A DNA stretch of 64,000 bases from Streptomyces xantholiticus (GCF_014651015.1 NZ_BMWB01000018.1:1-64000), one strand, 5' to 3'. Positions 36,201 to 44,604 are shown, numbered from the stretch's first letter. The notes: a model not told the origin generated them from the letters alone. Numbers and translations: made by a program.

Positions 36201-37317
36201 CCCAGTACTCGGGGCGGCAGGACACCACCAGCCTGACGCCGGAGGAGACCAGCCACTCAACCGTGGCCGCTGTCCACTCCGGCAGGGCCCCTGCCGCCTC
36301 CGGCGCCATCTCCTCCAGGCCGTCCAGGACGACGAGCAGCGGCCGCCCTGCCTCTGCGGCCAGCCGCGCCACCTGGTCCGGGCCGACGCCGCGCTCCGGT
36401 ACGGCGAGGATTCGGGCGGCGCCGCGCAGCGTGCGCGCCACCGCGACGGCCAGTGATGCGTCACCGGCCCGCAGGTCTGCGCCGCGCAGCCAGAGCGTCG
36501 GGGCCGGTTGGGGGCCCTGGGCGCGGCGGTCGGCGAGGGCGCGGAGTTCCGTCGTACGGCCGGTCCCGGGGGCGCCGACGAGCCCGAGCACCCGACCGGT
36601 GCCGCTCTGCCCGGTGAACGCCCCGAACTCCCGTGCCATCTCGGGCCGTCGGACGGGCTGCGGCCGGTCCTCGTCCAGGGCACCGGCCCGGCCGAGCGTA
36701 ATGGCGGTCAGCGCCAGTACCGCCGCGAGGTTCAGGTCCTGCCCGTACGCGGGCGCGATCGCCGCGTTCCTGCGCAGCAGGGCGGCATGCGGCTCGGACC
36801 GGGCCGTGCCCAGGGGCCGTGCGAGGTCTGCCGCCGGGGCGCCCGGAGGGGGCGCGGCGGCGAGCACGGCGAGGACCGCTCCGGTCGCCGCGTCGAGCAC
36901 CGGACCACCGGCGGCGGTGCCCGCCAGCCGCAGGGCGTCGCTGCCGTCCGTGCCGATGGCGAGTTCCAGGACGCCGTGGCCGGCGGCGAGCACGCGGGCC
37001 TCTCGCCAGCCACCCGCCGGGAGGCGCACATATGTGCCCGGCTCCACGCGTTCGCGGGCGCCGAGGGGCAGAGGCGGGAGCCGCAGACCGCGCGCGTGGA
37101 CGAGGGCGAGAGCGCTGTCGGGCAGCGGGGTGACGGCGTCGGCCTCGACTGCGGGCCCGGAGCCGTCCAGGGGCACAAGAACGGGCCGGATCAGACCTCG
37201 GACCACGTCATGGCCGGTCACGACCGTGCCGATGTCGTCGGCGACGAAGCCGGTGCCGTACGGCCGACCGGCCGGATCGCAGATCCGTACCAAACTTGCC
37301 AGGTCAGCGCGTCCCAT
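33283..37317 (-). CDS. Trypsin-like/P-loop NTPase multidomain protein with altered active sites
   Basis: 1344 residues from ATG (MGRADLASLV); no clear ribosome binding site, so an earlier GTG is possible. Residues about 5-160 read as a trypsin/Deg-like domain with His36 (VVTGHDVV) and Asp67 (LPDSALALV). The serine position in the GxSGGP motif is Ala136 (GTAAGGP). A P-loop domain follows: GAPGTGRT at 248-255, with Arg254 where Walker A has lysine, Walker B LLVVLDG near 327-333, and a VVSCRPEYW strand. A disordered Pro/Ala/Gly-rich linker (about 385-650) leads to a long helical C-terminus that resembles STAND/NACHT-type repeat scaffolds. No membrane helix is seen. The function is unknown; a sensor or scaffold role is inference. 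Confidence 0.85.
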   Translation of the reverse strand: MGRADLASLVRICDPAGRPYGTGFVADDIGTVVTGHDVVRGLIRPVLVPLDGSGPAVEADAVTPLPDSALALVHARGLRLPPLPLGARERVEPGTYVRLPAGGWREARVLAAGHGVLELAIGTDGSDALRLAGTAAGGPVLDAATGAVLAVLAAAPPPGAPAADLARPLGTARSEPHAALLRRNAAIAPAYGQDLNLAAVLALTAITLGRAGALDEDRPQPVRRPEMAREFGAFTGQSGTGRVLGLVGAPGTGRTTELRALADRRAQGPQPAPTLWLRGADLRAGDASLAVAVARTLRGAARILAVPERGVGPDQVARLAAEAGRPLLVVLDGLEEMAPEAAGALPEWTAATVEWLVSSGVRLVVSCRPEYWAEAGVLYPPGVLHRPAGGGPAPVPPRVAQGGTPLQPATPSGVLAASEASGSRPGAGTGPEAQDRFPVPWEPARVSSPPGGCAGTGGRPAGAFAVAVAAGAARGEQSGGVPAWDTDPGPATVAMPAGAAAKASARTAVLKPPAGVPGARPSGTPAGVQLAPQRCGRPSALPAEGSSAPAPRPTAAVGLPPARPHEGPGSPAQVMPGGSDASRSRTAGDPAGVPRSRTYRDHCPEPAPGSPDPGRDPYVAPDPGTPPALRLGDLTPEQARLARERYGLEDGAVAAVDERHPLVLRLLAQLRRAVPGAAAGRPGREDVFGAYLDLVCLRVAVRITARSGTQPRGSAVRRLAATVADRTHEAARRCLGPGHGQLDHAAFEELFPCADGWASAVLAEGLLVPAGEGYRFAHEELADWIQGAHLDLDVALRSLLHHRPGEDGPAVPRHRIGPVVHGLLLLGRERGAGLLASKLWELVDALDDRCTPDARWWASALLREVLVRVPDAEPFLAVLHRLVERPGGEFGPRFWARPALGDPSRFDLLRRLVPSDPPPSADALVPRHLELADERLTADPGAVQPLLCRWFDDDTPLAAGLDTAVRPTVGAAAQALLYARRGLAPDDLTEALVDAAHPRAAELLHALTEDEPSAMCRAVDRWARDPRPERRAAAAAYAALLAPTEAADRDLLRRAARALLAGTRDAYGPALTVLVRDPVSRARHLERALDLVAAGDPRLPVAALTDAVATDPGPVLTAFRTRLLRPGTTADAEEILATLAEAATTAATARRVAALVCEYVDHRPDGAAHAAAYVHHRLEHGPDGGDVLFPLVTHLVRGRPAGVRSALAPVLAAPGSPASRPLRAELLEELLRYEQYAARDVAVLDALLHAAAHGCGVREEAWTRALVHRTGLLLVRTPKGAVCFDRRLTELSREVPAFASLMSRWPAADPQEWAVVEACRALGTGDGQVPMPTGSVGHGSLRPA

Positions 37318-37471
37318 GCGGACGACGTTAGGTCGAAGATGATCAGTCGGAGAAGTCCGCACGACGAACGCGCCCCCCAGTGCACCCCCGTTCACTCCGA
37401 GCGCCTGGCCGATGGGGTGAATACAGGGTCCGTAGTGGATAGACCCTCTGCGGGGGAGAAGAAGGGGGATC

Positions 37472-37501
37472 GTGGGGCGGCCGGCGCGCCGGCCGCCCCA
37501 C
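37472..37501 (-). terminator. 30-bp perfect palindrome after truB
   Basis: Self-complementary GC-rich palindrome (GTGGGGCGGCCGGCG and its mirror) 30 bp past the truB stop. It is the likely terminator of the rimP-truB operon, and separates it from the 1344-residue gene whose promoter should lie at 37318-37471. Confidence 0.75.
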
Positions 37502-37530
37502 AACGAGATCCGACGGGACGGCCGCCGGCG

Positions 37531-38430
37531 TCAGCCGAAGACGGCGAGGCTCTTGGCCTTGCCGTTCCGCTCCTCCACCAGCGCCAGGAAGCGGTCGCCG
37601 GGACCGAAGACGGCCACCGGCGCGTGCTCCTGCGCGGGCATGTCGAGCCGTACACCGTTGGTGAGGAGCTTGGCCCGCCGCTCGTCCACGTCCCAGCGGG
37701 GGAACGCCGCCGCGGCCGCCTCTGCGATCGGCATCACGGTCAGCTCCTCCTGGAGCTGCTCGAGCGTCTTCGCCGCGTCCAGGCCGTACGGGCCGACCCG
37801 GGTGCGCCGCAGGGCCGTCAGATGTCCGCCGACGCCAAGACCCGCCCCGAGGTCGCGCGCGAGCGCCCGGATGTAGGTACCCGAGGAACAGACCACGGAC
37901 ACGACCAGGTCGACGACGGCGAGCCCGTCGTCCGTGGTCGTCTCCCGGACGTCGTGGACACGGAAGGCGGAGACGGTCACCGGCCGGGCGGGGATGTCGA
38001 ACTCCTCGCCGCCGCGGACCCGCGCGTACGACCGCTTGCCGTCGATCTTGATGGCGCTGACCTTGGACGGCACCTGCATGATGTCGCCGGTGAGCGCGGC
38101 GACGCCCGCGTCGATCGCCTCGCGGGTGACGCCGGAAGCATCGGCGGACGAGGTGACCTCGCCCTCCGCGTCGTCCGTGACGGTGTTCTGCCCCAGCCTG
38201 ACGGTGCCCAGGTACTCCTTCTCGGTCAGCGCGAGATGGCCGAGCAACTTGGTGGCCTTCTCGACACCGAGCACGAGCACACCGGTGGCCATGGGGTCGA
38301 GCGTCCCCGCGTGTCCGACGCGCCGGGTCCTGGCGATCCCGCGCATCTTGGCGACGACGTCGTGCGAAGTGAAGCCCGACGGCTTGTCGACGATGACAAG
38401 TCCGTCGGGCGGTGGGGTGCGCTGTGTCAT
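37531..38430 (-). CDS. truB: tRNA pseudouridine-55 synthase
   Basis: 299 residues. Makes pseudouridine 55 in the T-loop of tRNAs. Motif I DKPSGFTSHDVV (15-26) and the catalytic Asp45 in GHAGTLDPMATG are present, as are the SSGTYIRALARDLG region and a small C-terminal domain. It overlaps rbfA by 4 bp (ATGA) and is the last gene of the operon. Confidence 0.97.
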   Translation of the reverse strand: MTQRTPPPDGLVIVDKPSGFTSHDVVAKMRGIARTRRVGHAGTLDPMATGVLVLGVEKATKLLGHLALTEKEYLGTVRLGQNTVTDDAEGEVTSSADASGVTREAIDAGVAALTGDIMQVPSKVSAIKIDGKRSYARVRGGEEFDIPARPVTVSAFRVHDVRETTTDDGLAVVDLVVSVVCSSGTYIRALARDLGAGLGVGGHLTALRRTRVGPYGLDAAKTLEQLQEELTVMPIAEAAAAAFPRWDVDERRAKLLTNGVRLDMPAQEHAPVAVFGPGDRFLALVEERNGKAKSLAVFG

Positions 38431-38864
38431 TCCGAGGCTTCGTCCTCGGGCTTGCGGTACGGGTCGGCCTCGCCCGCGTACGTGGCGCCGGAGGACGCCT
38501 CACGGACCTTGGCGTCCAAGGCGCGCGCCTTGTCGAGAAGGTCCTCGATGGTCTTGGCGTTCTCCGGGAGCGCGTCGGCCACGAAGGTCAGGGTCGGCGT
38601 GAACTTGGTGCCCGCCGCCGCACCGACCGCCGAGCGCAGGATGCCCTTGGCGCTCTGCAGGCCCGCCGCGGCGCTGGCCCGGTCCTCGTCGTCGCCGTAG
38701 ACCGTGTAGAAGACCGTGGCCTCCCGCAGGTCACCGGTGACGCGGGTGTCCGTGATGGTCACGTTCGAACCCAGGCGAGGGTCCTTGATGCCGCGCTGCA
38801 GCTTCTCGGCGACCACCTCCCGGATGAGGTCCGCCAGCTTCTTCGCCCGCGCGTTGTCGGCCAC
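38427..38864 (-). CDS. rbfA: 30S ribosome-binding factor A
   Basis: 145 residues from GTG (MADNARAKKLADLIREVV) with AAGGAG upstream; an ATG nine codons earlier lacks both similarity and spacing. KH-like fold with IKDPRLG and VTITDTRVTGDL motifs. It binds immature 30S subunits and helps 16S 5'-end processing and cold adaptation. The Glu/Asp-rich C-terminal tail is typical in Actinobacteria. It overlaps truB and follows the DUF503 gene by 27 bp. Confidence 0.95.
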   Translation of the reverse strand: MADNARAKKLADLIREVVAEKLQRGIKDPRLGSNVTITDTRVTGDLREATVFYTVYGDDEDRASAAAGLQSAKGILRSAVGAAAGTKFTPTLTFVADALPENAKTIEDLLDKARALDAKVREASSGATYAGEADPYRKPEDEASE

Positions 38865-38891
38865 TGGTCCGTCTCCTTCTTTGCCTTGCAT

Positions 38892-39185
38892 TCAGTCTTC
38901 GTCGCTGTGGAGTCTGCGCCTCACCGACAGCAGCTCCACCTCGGGCCGGCCGGCGACAAGGCGCTCGCACCGGTCGAGTACGTCCGTGAGGTGCCCGGTG
39001 TCACCGGACACCACGGCCAGGCCGATCTCGGCCCGGCGATAAAGGTCCTGGTCGCCCACCTCCGCCACGCTCACGGCGTACTTCCGTTGGAGCTCGGCGA
39101 CGATGGGGCGGACCACGGAACGCTTCTCCTTCAGCGACCGTACGTCGCCGAGAAGCAGGTCGAAGGACAGTGTCCCCACATACAT
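38892..39185 (-). CDS. DUF503 family protein
   Basis: 97 residues starting MYVGTLSFDLLLGDVRSLKEKRSVVRPIV, the conserved start of the YlxP/DUF503 family. These small alpha/beta proteins lie between infB and rbfA in many Gram-positives; the Bacillus homologue YlxP has been linked to ribosome maturation. The longer upstream frame is ignored because similarity starts at this ATG. Ribosome binding site is weak. Position in the operon supports a ribosome-related role. Confidence 0.92.
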   Translation of the reverse strand: MYVGTLSFDLLLGDVRSLKEKRSVVRPIVAELQRKYAVSVAEVGDQDLYRRAEIGLAVVSGDTGHLTDVLDRCERLVAGRPEVELLSVRRRLHSDED

Positions 39186-39269
39186 GTATGTCCGGATGTC
39201 CCGCCGGTTCGGGGTCTGGGGCCCCGCCGCGGCTGCTTGGCAGGGACATCCAAACCGTACACGCAACGG

Positions 39270-39311
39270 CCGGGGCCGATCGACGGAAATACATCCGCCG
39301 ACCGGCCCCGG
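39270..39311 (-). terminator. Hairpin after infB
   Basis: Interrupted stem: 9 bp (CCGGGGCCG/CGGCCCCGG), then TCG/CGA and CGGA/TCCG, around an AATACA loop, 14 bp past the infB stop. It could attenuate transcription inside the operon between infB and the DUF503 gene. Confidence 0.55.
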
Positions 39312-39324
39312 ACCGCACCGTGCG

Positions 39325-42300
39325 TCAGCCTCGCGGCTTCTCGCGCATCTCGTACGTCGCGATGACGTCGTCGATCTTGATGTCGTTGAAGTTTCCGAGG
39401 TTGATACCGCCCTCGAAGCCTTCGCGGATCTCGGTGACGTCGTCCTTGAAGCGGCGCAGACCCTCGATGTTGAGGCTCTCCGCGATGACCTTGCCGTCGC
39501 GGATGAGCCGGGCCTTGGTGTTGCGCTTGACCTCGCCGGAGCGGATGAGAACACCCGCGATGTTGCCCAGCTTGGAGGAGCGGAAGACCTCGCGGATCTC
39601 CGCCGTACCGAGCTCGACCTCTTCGTACTCCGGCTTGAGCATGCCCTTGAGGGCCGCCTCGATCTCCTCGATGGCCTGGTAGATCACCGAGTAGTACCGG
39701 ACGTCGACGCCCTCGCGCTCCGCCATCTGCGAGGCACGGCCGGCCGCGCGGACGTTGAAGCCGATGACGATGGCGTCGGAGCCCATCGCCAGGTCGATGT
39801 CGGACTCGGTGACCGCACCCACGCCGCGGTGCAGCACGCGGATGTCGACCTCTTCGCCGACGTCGAGCTGGAGCAGCGAGGACTCGAGAGCCTCCACCGA
39901 ACCGGACGCGTCGCCCTTGATGATGAGGTTGAGCTGCTGGATCTCGCCGGCCTTGAGCACCTTGTCGAGGTCCTCGAGGGACACCCGGCGGGTGCGCTTG
40001 GCGAACGCGGCGTTGCGCTCACGGGCGGCACGCTTCTCGGCGATCTGACGGGCCGTACGGTCCTCGTCGACGACCAGGAAGTTGTCGCCGGCGCCCGGGA
40101 CATTGGTGAGACCGAGCACGAGGACGGGGGTCGAGGGACCCGCCTCCTCCACGTTCTCGCCCTTGTCGTCGAGCATGGCGCGAACACGGCCGTAGGCGTC
40201 GCCGGCGACCATCGTGTCACCGACGCGCAGCGTGCCTCGCTGGACGAGGACGGTCGCGACGGCGCCGCGGCCCTTGTCCAGGTGGGCCTCGATCGCGATG
40301 CCCTGCGCGTCCTGCTCCGGGTTGGCCCGCAGGTCGAGCGAGGCGTCCGCGGTGAGGACCACGGCCTCCAGCAGGGAGTCGATGTGCAGACCCTGCTTGG
40401 CGGAGATGTCGACGAACATGGTGTCGCCGCCGTACTCCTCGGCCACCAGACCGAACTCGGTGAGCTGGCCGCGCACCTTGGTCGGGTCGGCGCCCTCGAC
40501 GTCGATCTTGTTGACCGCGACCACGATCGGCACCTCGGCCGCCTTGGCGTGGTTCAGCGCCTCGATCGTCTGGGGCATCACACCGTCGTTCGCCGCGACC
40601 ACGAGGATCGCGATGTCGGTGGACTTCGCACCACGGGCACGCATGGCGGTGAACGCCTCGTGACCCGGGGTGTCGATGAAGGTGATGGCCCGCTCTTCGC
40701 CGTTGACCTCGGTGGCGACCTGGTACGCACCGATGTGCTGCGTGATGCCGCCGGCCTCGCCCGCAACGACGTTCGTCTTGCGGATCGCGTCCAGCAGTCG
40801 GGTCTTGCCGTGGTCGACGTGACCCATGACGGTCACCACCGGCGGACGCGAGACCAGGGCCTCGTCGCCGCCCTCGTCCTCGCCGAACTCGATGTCGAAG
40901 GACTCGAGCAGCTCACGGTCCTCCTCCTCCGGGCTGACGATCTGAACGGTGTAGTTCATCTCGTCACCGAGGAGCTGCAGCGTCTCGTCGGAGACGGACT
41001 GCGTGGCCGTGACCATCTCGCCGAGGTTCATCATGACCGCGACGAGCGACGCCGGGTTGGCGTTGATCTTCTCCGCGAAGTCGGTGAGGGACGCACCGCG
41101 CGACAGGCGAATGCTCTCGCCGTTGCCGCGAGGCAGCATCACACCGCCGACCGACGGGGCCTGCATGGCCTCGTACTCCTGGCGCCTCTGCCGCTTCGAC
41201 TTGCGGCCACGACGCGCCGGGCCGCCCGGGCGACCGAAGGCGCCCTGCGTGCCACCACGGCCGCCGGGACCGCCGGGACGGCCACCGAAGCCGGGACGAC
41301 CGCCGAAGCCGCCGCCACCACCGGGGCCACCGCCACCGGGACGACCGGCGAAACCGCCACCGCCACCGGGACGGCCGCCGCCGCCACCGCCACCGGGACG
41401 GCCGGCGAAGCCGCCGCCTGCCGGACGGCCGGCACCGCCGGGACGACCGGCACCGCCGGGACCGCGACCGCCACCGCCACCGCCGGGACCGCCGCCACCA
41501 GGACGGGGACCGGCAGCAGGACGCTGCGGCATCATGCCCGGGTTGGGACGGTTACCACCGGGGCCGCCGCCAGGACGCGGGGCCTGCGGACGGGGCATGC
41601 CGCCCGGGGTCGGACGGGGACCGCCCTGACCCTGCGGGCGCGGGGCACCGCCGGGACCGCCCTGCGGGCGGGGGGCGCCGGGGGCGGCACCGCCACCGGG
41701 GCGCGGAGCGCCACCCGGACGGGGGGCCTGGGGGCGCGCCATGCCGGTGGAGCCACCGGACGTGAACGGGTTGTTGCCCGGACGGGGACCGGCCGGACGG
41801 CCACCGGGACGCGGGGCGCCCTGGCCGCCGGCGGGACGCGCCGGACGCTCGCCGCCACGACCGCCGTCGCGCTGGCCGCCGGCCGGAGCCGGACGGGCAG
41901 GGCGCGGACCGGGAGTGGCACCCGCGGGACGCGGGGCCTGCGGGGCAGCGGGCTGGGACTGGGCCGGGGCCGAGAACTCGGCAGCGGGCACCGGAGCCGC
42001 CGGAGCGGGCTTGGCCGGTGCGGGCTTGGGCCCCGGGGTCGGACGCGGACCCGGAGCCGGGGCCGCGGAGGGGGTGCTGCTCGCCGCGGCCGGCTTGGGG
42101 GCCGGTGCGCCGGGCTTGGGGGCAGCAGGACGTGCCGCCTGCGCCGGGGAGGGCGCTGCGGGCTTCGAGGGCGTCGCCTTGCGGGGCGCGCCAGGCTTTG
42201 CTGCGGTCTTGCCGGCGTTACCGCCGGGACCCTGCAGCGCGTCAGTCAACTTGCGTACAACCGGCGCCTCGATCGTCGAGGACGCCGAACGGACGAATTC

Positions 42301-42384
42301 ACCGAGTTCTTGGAGCTTGGCCATGACGACCTTGCTCTCCACGCCGAACTCCTTGGCGAGTTCGTATACCCGGACCTTAGCCAC
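39325..42384 (-). CDS. infB: Translation initiation factor IF-2
   Basis: 1019 residues from GTG with AAAAGGAG upstream. The N-terminal IF2N-type segment AKVRVYELAKEFGVESK is followed by a very long low-complexity region rich in Pro, Ala, Gly and Arg up to about residue 410, with FAGRPGGG-type repeats. The GTPase domain then has GHVDHGKT (about 518-525), DTPGH and NKID. Domains II-IV follow to the end. It delivers initiator fMet-tRNA to the 30S subunit. The Gly/Arg-rich extension is characteristic of Streptomyces IF-2 and much longer than in E. coli. Confidence 0.97.
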   Translation of the reverse strand: MAKVRVYELAKEFGVESKVVMAKLQELGEFVRSASSTIEAPVVRKLTDALQGPGGNAGKTAAKPGAPRKATPSKPAAPSPAQAARPAAPKPGAPAPKPAAASSTPSAAPAPGPRPTPGPKPAPAKPAPAAPVPAAEFSAPAQSQPAAPQAPRPAGATPGPRPARPAPAGGQRDGGRGGERPARPAGGQGAPRPGGRPAGPRPGNNPFTSGGSTGMARPQAPRPGGAPRPGGGAAPGAPRPQGGPGGAPRPQGQGGPRPTPGGMPRPQAPRPGGGPGGNRPNPGMMPQRPAAGPRPGGGGPGGGGGGRGPGGAGRPGGAGRPAGGGFAGRPGGGGGGGRPGGGGGFAGRPGGGGPGGGGGFGGRPGFGGRPGGPGGRGGTQGAFGRPGGPARRGRKSKRQRRQEYEAMQAPSVGGVMLPRGNGESIRLSRGASLTDFAEKINANPASLVAVMMNLGEMVTATQSVSDETLQLLGDEMNYTVQIVSPEEEDRELLESFDIEFGEDEGGDEALVSRPPVVTVMGHVDHGKTRLLDAIRKTNVVAGEAGGITQHIGAYQVATEVNGEERAITFIDTPGHEAFTAMRARGAKSTDIAILVVAANDGVMPQTIEALNHAKAAEVPIVVAVNKIDVEGADPTKVRGQLTEFGLVAEEYGGDTMFVDISAKQGLHIDSLLEAVVLTADASLDLRANPEQDAQGIAIEAHLDKGRGAVATVLVQRGTLRVGDTMVAGDAYGRVRAMLDDKGENVEEAGPSTPVLVLGLTNVPGAGDNFLVVDEDRTARQIAEKRAARERNAAFAKRTRRVSLEDLDKVLKAGEIQQLNLIIKGDASGSVEALESSLLQLDVGEEVDIRVLHRGVGAVTESDIDLAMGSDAIVIGFNVRAAGRASQMAEREGVDVRYYSVIYQAIEEIEAALKGMLKPEYEEVELGTAEIREVFRSSKLGNIAGVLIRSGEVKRNTKARLIRDGKVIAESLNIEGLRRFKDDVTEIREGFEGGINLGNFNDIKIDDVIATYEMREKPRG

Positions 42385-42434
42385 TTCGCTCCTTTTAGGT
42401 CCGGGTTACCGCCGGACCGTCGCTACTTCATGGG

Positions 42435-42467
42435 CGTACTCATCGCGTACTCATCGAGTGCTCATCG
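42435..42467. repeat. Three tandem 11-bp repeats between ylxR and infB
   Basis: CGTACTCATCG, CGTACTCATCG and AGTGCTCATCG follow one another exactly at 42435, 42446 and 42457, inside the 151-bp gap just upstream of infB. Such phased direct repeats could be a protein-binding site or simple slippage; nothing in the window decides. Confidence 0.8.
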
Positions 42468-42535
42468 CAATCTCGACCTACTTCCGACTCGCGAGGTACC
42501 TGACCGCACGGGGTTCCGTGCCGTACTTCTTTCTC

Positions 42536-42814
42536 TTACGGTGCTGCCTGCTCGACATGCCGCCGCACAGCGGCGGTCTCGAGCGGCCCCTGGGCCCGGA
42601 AGGCCCTCGGGAACGCCCGGCGGCGGACCGCCAGGTCGAGACAGACCAAGGCGGGGTGCACGTACGCACCCCGGCCGGGCAGCGTACCGCGATCATCGGG
42701 GACGCACTCGCCCTCGATCACCACGATGCGCAGCAGATCGCTCTTGGCCGCTCGCTCCCGGCATCCCACACAGGTTCGCTCAGGGCACACGCGGGCATGC
42801 GTCCGGCCAGACAC
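42536..42814 (-). CDS. ylxR: YlxR family RNA-binding protein (DUF448)
   Basis: 92 residues from GTG. The conserved core PERTCVGCRERAAKSDLLRIV (positions 11-31) and GRGAYVHP are the YlxR fingerprint. It always follows nusA and precedes infB in Gram-positives. Homologues act as nucleoid or RNase P-linked regulators in Bacillus; the role in Streptomyces is not established. The gap to nusA is 130 bp. Confidence 0.93.
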   Translation of the reverse strand: MSGRTHARVCPERTCVGCRERAAKSDLLRIVVIEGECVPDDRGTLPGRGAYVHPALVCLDLAVRRRAFPRAFRAQGPLETAAVRRHVEQAAP

Positions 42815-42944
42815 GCTTAAGTCTACCTCCCCGTACCGACATCACCCCTTGGGGGCAAAAATCGAACGGTTGTTGTCCTGATCTCGTTGAGATCCTGGTC
42901 GGTGCCCGTCAACGGTGCAACGGGATTCCGCCCCGGTCCATTCC

Positions 42945-43952
42945 TCAGCCCTGGTCGGAGTCCCGGTCGGCGCCCTGTTCGGTGTCGGGCCGGATGTCGA
43001 TGCGCCAGCCGGTGAGGCGTGCGGCCAGTCGGGCGTTCTGCCCCTCCTTGCCGATCGCCAGGGACAGCTGGTAGTCCGGAACGGTGACGCGCGCCGAGCG
43101 GGCGCCGAGGTCGACGACCTCCACCTTGCTGACACGGGCCGGCGACAGGGCGTTCGCCACCATCTCGGCCGGGTCGTCGGACCAGTCCACGATGTCGATC
43201 TTCTCGCCGTGCAGCTCGGCCATCACATTGCGCACGCGGCCGCCCATGGGGCCGATGCAGGCGCCCTTGGCGTTCAGCCCGGAGCGGGTCGAACGGACGG
43301 CGATCTTGGTGCGATGACCGGCCTCGCGGGCGATCGCGGCGATCTCCACGCTGCCGTCCGCGATCTCCGGGACCTCCAGCGCGAACAGCTTCTTCACCAG
43401 GTTCGGGTGCGTACGGGAGAGCGTGACGGACGGGCCGCGCACACCCTTGGCCACCCGGACCACATAGGTACGCAGCCGCAGACCGTGCGTGTACTCCTCG
43501 CCCGGCACCTGCTCCTGCACCGGCAGGATCGCCTCGAGCTTGTCGTCCAGCTTGACCAGGACGTTTTTGGGATCCTTGCCCTGCTGCACCTGACCTGCGA
43601 CGACGTCGCCCTCACGGCGGGCGTACTCGCCGAAGGTGACATCGTTCTCCGCGTCCCGCAGCCGCTGCTGGATGACCTGGCGGGCGGTGGTGGCGGCGAT
43701 CCGGCCGAAGTCCGACGGGGTGTCGTCGAACTCCTTGGGCTCCTGGCCCTCCTCCAGATCGGCAGGGTCCTCCTTGGCCCACACGGTCACATGGCCGGTG
43801 TCCCGGCTCAGCACCACACGGGCGTGGCGGCGGCTGCCCTCGGTACGGTGGTACGCGATGAGGAGGGCCGACTCGATGGCCTCGACCAGCAGGTCGAAGG
43901 CGATCTCCTTCTCCTGGGCCAAGCCCTTCAGGAGCTTCACGTCGATGTCCAC
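42945..43952 (-). CDS. nusA: Transcription termination/antitermination factor NusA
   Basis: 335 residues from GTG (MDIDVKLLKGLAQEKEI) with GAGGAGG upstream. The N-terminal RNAP-binding domain, S1 domain (EGDVVAGQVQQ, about 130-200) and two KH domains (CIGPMGGRVRNVM and SLAIGKEGQNARLAARLTGW) are all seen. It lacks the C-terminal acidic repeats of E. coli NusA, as usual in Actinobacteria. It starts 2 bp after the rimP stop. NusA controls pausing and rRNA antitermination. Confidence 0.96.
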   Translation of the reverse strand: MDIDVKLLKGLAQEKEIAFDLLVEAIESALLIAYHRTEGSRRHARVVLSRDTGHVTVWAKEDPADLEEGQEPKEFDDTPSDFGRIAATTARQVIQQRLRDAENDVTFGEYARREGDVVAGQVQQGKDPKNVLVKLDDKLEAILPVQEQVPGEEYTHGLRLRTYVVRVAKGVRGPSVTLSRTHPNLVKKLFALEVPEIADGSVEIAAIAREAGHRTKIAVRSTRSGLNAKGACIGPMGGRVRNVMAELHGEKIDIVDWSDDPAEMVANALSPARVSKVEVVDLGARSARVTVPDYQLSLAIGKEGQNARLAARLTGWRIDIRPDTEQGADRDSDQG

Positions 43953-43954
43953 GG

Positions 43955-44452
43955 CTACGCCTCCTCTTCCTTCTTGTCCTTGCGGTTGAACTCGATTTCC
44001 ACGCGCGCCTTGGCGATGTCGTCGAAGGGGATCCGGCGGGCGGTGGGCTTGCGCCCCTTCACGCCAGGCACCTCGAGATCGAGTCCGTCGTCGTCCACGG
44101 TCACGAGGCGGGCCACCAGGTCCCCGCCCTCGTGCAACTGGAGCTTCACCAGACGGCCGGTGGCGCGCACATAGTGGCGGTGCTCGGTGAGGGGCCGGTC
44201 GGCGCCGGGGGAGCTGACTTCGAGGACGTACTCGCCCTCGCCCATCGCGTCCGTCTCGTCGAGCTTCTCGGAGATGGCGCGGCTCAGCTCCGCACAGGCG
44301 TCCAGCTCCACGCCTTCGTCGGAGTCCACGGTGATCCTCAGCATGCGGCGCCGGCCCGCGCGGGAGATCTCGATCTCCTCCAGATCCAGTTCCGCGGCGC
44401 TGACGAGCGGTTCCAGCAGCCCGCGCAGCCTCTCGCTCTGGGTGGTGCTCAT
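43955..44452 (-). CDS. rimP: Ribosome maturation factor RimP
   Basis: 165 residues from ATG with GAGGAG 11 bp upstream. YLEVSSPGADRPL-type motif (here VLEVSSPGADRPL) marks the RimP N-terminal domain, and a small SH3-like C-terminal domain follows. It is needed for maturation of 30S subunits. It is the first gene of rimP-nusA-ylxR-infB-DUF503-rbfA-truB, so the operon promoter should lie within 44453-44604, shared with the divergent lipoprotein gene. Confidence 0.95.
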   Translation of the reverse strand: MSTTQSERLRGLLEPLVSAAELDLEEIEISRAGRRRMLRITVDSDEGVELDACAELSRAISEKLDETDAMGEGEYVLEVSSPGADRPLTEHRHYVRATGRLVKLQLHEGGDLVARLVTVDDDGLDLEVPGVKGRKPTARRIPFDDIAKARVEIEFNRKDKKEEEA

Positions 44453-44604
44453 CCGGGTGACTCCTCGGCCGCGTGTGCTGTTGTGGGATCGTCGCGTGTC
44501 GAAGAAAGGGTATCCGGTCGCGGGGGGTGTTGCCGTCCACCCACGCAGGGCCCGCAGGTACGCTCGCCTGCGGCGATGATCACTGCGAGCCCGAGGAGAC
44601 ACGC

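Noticed and set aside
33304..36456. 1050-residue plus-strand open frame opposite the pseudo-protease gene
   Set aside because: It is the antisense shadow of a GC-rich gene; the minus frame has domain motifs and natural composition, the plus frame has none.
39103..43074. 1323-residue plus-strand open frame opposite infB and nusA
   Set aside because: Low-complexity shadow of the IF-2 repeat region; no start signal or domain.
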